A stretch of DNA of 64,000 nucleotides from Copromyces sp. CBS 386.78 (taxonomy: Eukaryota; Ascomycota; Sordariomycetes; Sordariales; Sordariaceae), in NCBI GenBank assembly GCA_030685235.1, contig MU839100.1:434001-498000 (forward strand), in the 5' to 3' direction. Below are positions 59,401 to 64,000 of the stretch, piece by piece. The translations under genes and the position numbers were made by a program. The notes under the pieces were generated by a model. It did no database searches. It was not told the DNA's origin and saw only the letters and a program-made list of their open reading frames with translations. Each line of letters starts with the position of its first letter. Positions within the stretch are counted from its first letter, which is position 1.

Positions 59401-62400
59401 GGGTAGCTTGACGTGGCCGCTAAGTCTGCCCTGCCTTCATAAACCTGGAGTTTCAGGAAGACGTTTTCCCACGTCACGGCCTTGCCAGACATAACTAGAG
59501 ATCGCAATAGGAAATGTTTGGTCTTTCATGTCCAAATCGTTGGAATGCCATCCTGATTCGGGAAACAACCTTCCAACAAAACCATACTCCTAGAGAAACC
59601 ACCGCGATTAAATGCCAGGGGGTAGGAAGAGAGCTGCAAACGTCAAGGTCACCCGAAACAGAGGGAGAGGGAGAGGAGAGGTAGGGGACGTGAATCAGGT
59701 GTACGTAATCAAGCCCTAAGCCCAACAAGGAAGATCGGACATGGTGCCGGAAGCCGTTAGTCAGCGTAATCCCAAATCCAGAGCCCAACCCACGTGGCAC
59801 GGCGCCCTGTTCTGGACCAGAAACAGCTTCGTGATGGCGTGGAGATTGTCGGGTTGGCGCCGGCGCCGCCGGGACACCGGACCCAGAAATGCGCACTAGC
59901 GTAGACTGAGCGGGCATTGGCTTTTCAAAAGGAAGCGTTACCAAGAGAAGAATGGACGCTGCTATCGAAGGTGAAGCCACGCTGCCACGGCGAGGACACA
60001 CTTGAGTATGAGATGTTTGGGAAGGAGGTTGCAGTAGCGAAATTGTATGGTATGGAAGCTTGGCATTGGATGGACTTGGCAGTTCCAGAAGCCCGAGAGG
60101 TGAGGTGGCGTTCTCGAGCCGCTTCAATATTAAACCGTGATGGCTCGATTGAGGAGGTGTGAACCGAAAGAACAGACCGACCAACAAAGCCAACAAAGCG
60201 ACGGAATAGATGAGATATGGCAGCGGGAAGTGACCGCGTGATGGGTGACATAGTCACGGTGGCCCAGCCATCCCAGACAGAAAACGGATTTGAAACAGCA
60301 AAGCCCGGCAATGGAAGAAAAAGAGAAGCAGGATAGAAGGGTTTCGGAAGCCCAACATTCGAGGTCCGTGGGTGTTCAGAGCGAAAGAACTAGACCTAGG
60401 ATACGGTACCGATAAAGGGGCTGCGTGTGAATGAGTGCGAGGGAGACTCAGTAGGGTTACATTGTCTGCGGCACTGGAAGCAGCAAAACTTGTGTGATGG
60501 CCCTGTTGGTCAATTTATCCCACCCAACATGTCGTGATGGTGACGGCAGTGTGCGGTGGATGGGACAGATAGCCAAACTTCAAACACCATGGAAAGACTC
60601 GAGTCGTTACGGATGGAGAGTCCGGGAGCGGCAGTTATCCAGATCCGCATCGCTTGAAGCCATCCAACATCAACACCGTACCCGGGCCACGGAAACCGAA
60701 CAACTGGGACATATGTACGGGACGGTTTCACATACAGTGACGGGTTGCATAAAGAACGTCGCGTCCGTAAAATGCAGCATCGAAAGCTCGAGGGGCGGGC
60801 CGATTACGGTATCTTGCTGTACTAACAAGGTTGATGTCGGTGTTTAACAAACTTGGGAGCTTTGTGAAAGCTGAGGCGTCGTCGTTGTACGCCGTCACAG
60901 CTGTGTGATGACCGAGCGGACCGGGCAATGCGTTTATTCGGCAACCGATGGTGAGATCCTAGGCGTCCATGTGTGATAGAGGCTGCCTTGTCCGAGGAAT
61001 GAGGCGCTGCCATTCAAAGACCAACACAAACTTCCTTCCCAGATGGTCGCCCTTGGGCGGTGATTGTTGAGGTAGAAAACCAACGCTTGGAAAACACAGG
61101 GCACTTGAGAAAAGGACCATGAGATCCAGGTTTGATAGTGTCAAATGGAGAAAGAGACTGGAGAAGTGTTGACGGAGGCAGACTGAACCCCGCGTCTACA
61201 CAGGCCACCTGCCGTCTAGAGGTACATAGCGCCAGTGCCACGCACCTCTTCGTACTGTAGAGGGAAAGAGCCAGTGCAGGAACTGGAGAACAGTGGGTTC
61301 GGGTTCCACAGGCTCGGTCTAACAGTGGACTGAAATGCCATTGTTCTCCAACAGCCAGTTTCCGATGCGAAAACCACCCAACGAATGGAAGAGCCCATTC
61401 CATCCAGCTATTTCATGATTTTCGGATCGCCACCTGGGGTTAGAAAAGTTGAAGAGCCAACGGTTTTCTGATATGACGGTTGGGTTGTCAGACGGTCATA
61501 CATACTACATACTGCCTTCCCGGCGGGACGTTTTCGTCGAGTGTCAGCACTTCCTCCCCCCCTCGCTTGCAGACCTCGACACCATCACGACTATCCGTAC
61601 TTCGACCCGTGTCGTCAAAGCAGCTCCAAGTAGCTACTGCTCTCTCTGCCAGGGCTGCCATGCGACAGCGGGTCTATCCTATACCCTGTGGACCTCACGG
61701 AGCACAAACCGAGCTGTCTACCAGCCGAGACACCATCTGCCACCATCGTCGTCATTCTCATCATGATGGCGTTCGTGGAAAAGAAGAAAGAAGAGATTAC
61801 CGGCGCTTCGGGAGACTAAAGGGAGCCATTCAGGCGAGTCTTCTTCTCCCTTGAGAAAATCTCTTTGTATACCTAGCGTAGTGTACTTGCTGACTGGCTC
61901 GAATGAGATGTGACGGCACTGGCTTCATAAACGATGGATGGGCAATCTGGACAGTGTGACAAATTACTATCCCAACTCGTCAATCCCTCTGGCTCTTCTG
62001 GTGACGCCCCTGAACCGTCCCTTCAACAAACCACACAGTCCGGAACATGGATGCGACATCGTCAGCACTTGGCGTTCCCCAGGGCGCCCGTCGTTGCCCC
62101 CCGGCCGGTCCCTACCCTCCACTGTGACTGGACCCCGGCCATCTGGGCCTGGTCCCATCAACAGGAAACATTGCCTCCTTACGGGCTCACAAGCGAACCA
62201 CAAGGGACCTCGAATCAGACGGCCACGAGTGCGCTTGGACTGCCCTCAACCTCGCTTTCTACTGTAATCCTACCTCGGGCGGCGTGCAATCTGGGACATG
62301 TCCCCGCACCACCTTGCACTCTCGGCGACAGTGGTCCTCAATGCTTCGCCATGGTTGGTTAAGATCGCCAAAGAAAGAGCTGATGCAACCGCAACAGTTC

Positions 62401-63169
62401 CCCAAAGATGAAGGCCCCCGTTCCCATGTTTTCCGCTCCACTCCGGCCTTGCCTGACTGAGCATGGCGTACGGGCTTGGTGGTGTCCTACAGAAGAGGGG
62501 ACCACATTCAACACCACCTCGGAAACCCCAAGCAGGGCCGAAAGGCAAAATGGAAAAGACAGGCACACCATTCTCGGCCCAGTAGGTTGCCTGTACATAT
62601 GGGTGCTACCACCCACTACCATCCACAGGGTGCTCGATTTCTGAACAGTTCTCTTTTTGGTCCCTTTCTCCCCGTCCCCTCTTTTTGCACATCATGAGTG
62701 CTTGATCGCTCATGCTGATACACTCCTACCTTGCAATTGAGTGATATCATCTTTTCAGTGTATTATTTTTCCTTCTATACCCACTATACTCCGTGTTTGG
62801 TGTTCGATTTAGCTTTGCCGGTAGACCACGTCCCCGAACACTCCTTACTATCAACCTATCATCAGTCATTGTCTTCACCCTATTCCATCTGGGCTTAGGG
62901 TATTCTCTCGACGACACACTACTGCTTTCATCCGCCACGACGACGATATTCACCACGATCGCCTCTTTTCGCCCTTGCTGGAGTCACGCGTCGGCTCACT
63001 AGACCACAAAGAGGCTGTTATATACACATTTGGCCAGTACCAGAGAGCGGCCTTCCTTGGAGGGAGCTGAAGCACATAAACGGGTAGCGGCCAATTCCCA
63101 GAACCAGGAGGGTTTACAAGCCGTTTTACGATATAGTCCAAGGGACGCGGCTTCGAAGGATCCAACACG
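56470..63169. other. Gene-free DNA
   Basis: No supported gene in 6.7 kb. Frames such as 56857-57219 plus, 57498-57815 minus, 58927-59382 minus, 59495-60196 minus and 61934-62362 plus lack recognisable domains and overlap frames on the other strand. The first few hundred bases are probably 3' UTR of the kinase-like gene, and the last few hundred the promoter of the receptor gene. I cannot exclude an intron-rich or lineage-specific gene or a long non-coding RNA. Confidence 0.45.
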
Positions 63170-64000
63170 ATGGCCAACGCAACGAACCCTTGTCCTCCGC
63201 CATTTCTGAGCGAGGCGCTTTTTGACGATGGGGGGTGTAAGTCACTGGATTTGGAATCGCATCACCACGGGTGTCGCTGCTAACTAACGTACGACCAGTC
63301 GTGGATGGAAGGTTATGCCAGGAGGTAGCGAAAGGGCTTAGGTGCTGCCTGCCTTGCCCCATGACCGATTGGGCCTATCCGGACGAATTCAATACCCTCG
63401 GAGAGGTGGCACAATGGGTCGCAGTTGCTGGCACCGTCTGCTGTGCCTTTCTTCTTTTGTCCTGGATCGTCCTGCCCGTCGATAAGACTTCCAGACATTA
63501 TCTAAGTCTGTGCTTGACCACGGCGGTTCTGTTTATGAATGTGAGTATTTGGCCGCTTGTCCCCTGCTGCCAAGTGGGATTTCGAGACGTTGACATACCT
63601 TACAGCTCGGTTTCGTGATACCTCTTGCCGCCCAGCCAGATGAATGCTATGATGCGATCACGCCCCATTCGATGGAAACCAACTCCCCCTGCGCAGTATC
63701 TGGCGCATTCTTGATCTTTGGAGGCTGGGGAGGAGTGATGTGGGTGTTTTTGCGCTCGCTATCATTGCATCTGCAAATCTGCTGGCAGGTTGTTGTCGGA
63801 CGCAACTTCATGTGGTTCTCCCAGGCTACCGGCTGGGGAATCCCCGTTATCGGCATCATCATGGCTCTTGTTTTCAGTGGTGTTTCTTTCCGGTTTGGGT
63901 CGACCTGTCATATCAACCACGAGAACAGCTTGGCTGACCTTTGGGTCCCTATGCTGATCTTTTCCGGACTCACCATCTTCATTCAGTTTGCGACGTTTGG
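63170..64000 (+). CDS. Fungal Frizzled/Smoothened-like seven-helix receptor, 5' part
   Basis: Three exons visible: 63170-63236, 63299-63540 and 63606 to the window end, with introns of 62 and 65 bp (GTAAGT and GTGAGT donors). The first 234 codons are present and the frame is open at 64000. The N-terminal outside part is Cys-rich: NPCPPPFLSEALF, then CQEVAKGLRCCLPCPMTDW, a conserved block of this receptor family. Hydrophobic helices follow: VAVAGTVCCAFLLLSWIVLPV, YLSLCLTTAVLFMNLGFVIP, VSGAFLIFGGWGGVMWVFLR, GWGIPVIGIIMALVFSG and PMLIFSGLTIFIQFATFG. The start is supported by its position before the Cys-rich block. Members sit in the plasma membrane; ligand and G-protein coupling are mostly unknown. 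Confidence 0.9.

Noticed and set aside
59495..60196. 233-codon minus-strand frame with a hydrophobic start
   Set aside because: Pro/Ser-rich without a domain, and plus-strand frames overlap it. Not enough evidence.
1..64000. CRISPR arrays, bacterial operons, ribosome binding sites
   Set aside because: The sequence is eukaryotic. No spaced direct-repeat array was seen, and GTG starts were not accepted.

Overview
This is nuclear DNA of a filamentous ascomycete. The real genes have short introns (51 to about 140 bases) with GT..AG ends. They match fungal families: a TauD-type dioxygenase, a Zn2Cys6 protein and a fungal seven-helix receptor. A central AT-rich block carries the footprint of repeat-induced point mutation (RIP): CpA and TpG are nearly gone, TpA is in great excess and CpG is kept. 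Sordariomycetes is my inference; I cannot name the species.

Layout. (1) 1-681: the 3' end of a gene that runs off the left edge. (2) 682-8193: gene-free DNA with many GGTACC-centred palindromes, a 53-base poly(A) run and a cluster of AACGGTT motifs. (3) 8194-9586, minus: a five-exon TauD/TfdA-family dioxygenase of 385 aa. (4) 10494-10781: a 288-bp miniature transposon. (5) 11389-40203: a nested transposon block. (6) 40206-44888: gene-free. (7) 44889-48142, minus: an 838-aa Zn2Cys6 protein whose first coding exon is only the ATG. (8) 48143-54609: gene-free. (9) 54610-56469, plus: a degenerate protein-kinase-like protein. (10) 56470-63169: gene-free. (11) 63170-64000, plus: the 5' part of a Frizzled-like fungal receptor, cut by the right edge.

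The central block resolves completely from target-site duplications. The outer element is a roughly 4.0-kb DNA transposon, counted without its inserts. It has 33-bp inverted ends, a TA target duplication and a pogo/CENP-B-like DDE transposase on the minus strand, now in three pieces. Two LTR retrotransposons interrupt it: D (13188-23421, GTAAA) and C (24637-39234, TTACT). D is interrupted by B (14545-22163, ATCCC), and C by A (28286-35385, CTATT). B also carries a 413-bp miniature element with perfect 43-bp inverted ends that escaped RIP (17788-18200).

A, B and C are Ty3/gypsy elements. D appears to be gag-only. C is a chromodomain-bearing element on the minus strand with an extra ORF on the opposite strand between its chromodomain and 3' LTR. 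All the retroelements are broken by RIP: gag zinc ligands have become Tyr and the YxDD motif of reverse transcriptase has become YxNN.

The best candidates for something undescribed are the antisense ORF of C, the gag-only element D with mismatched ends, and the TIR transposon with its miniature partner 0.6 kb away.
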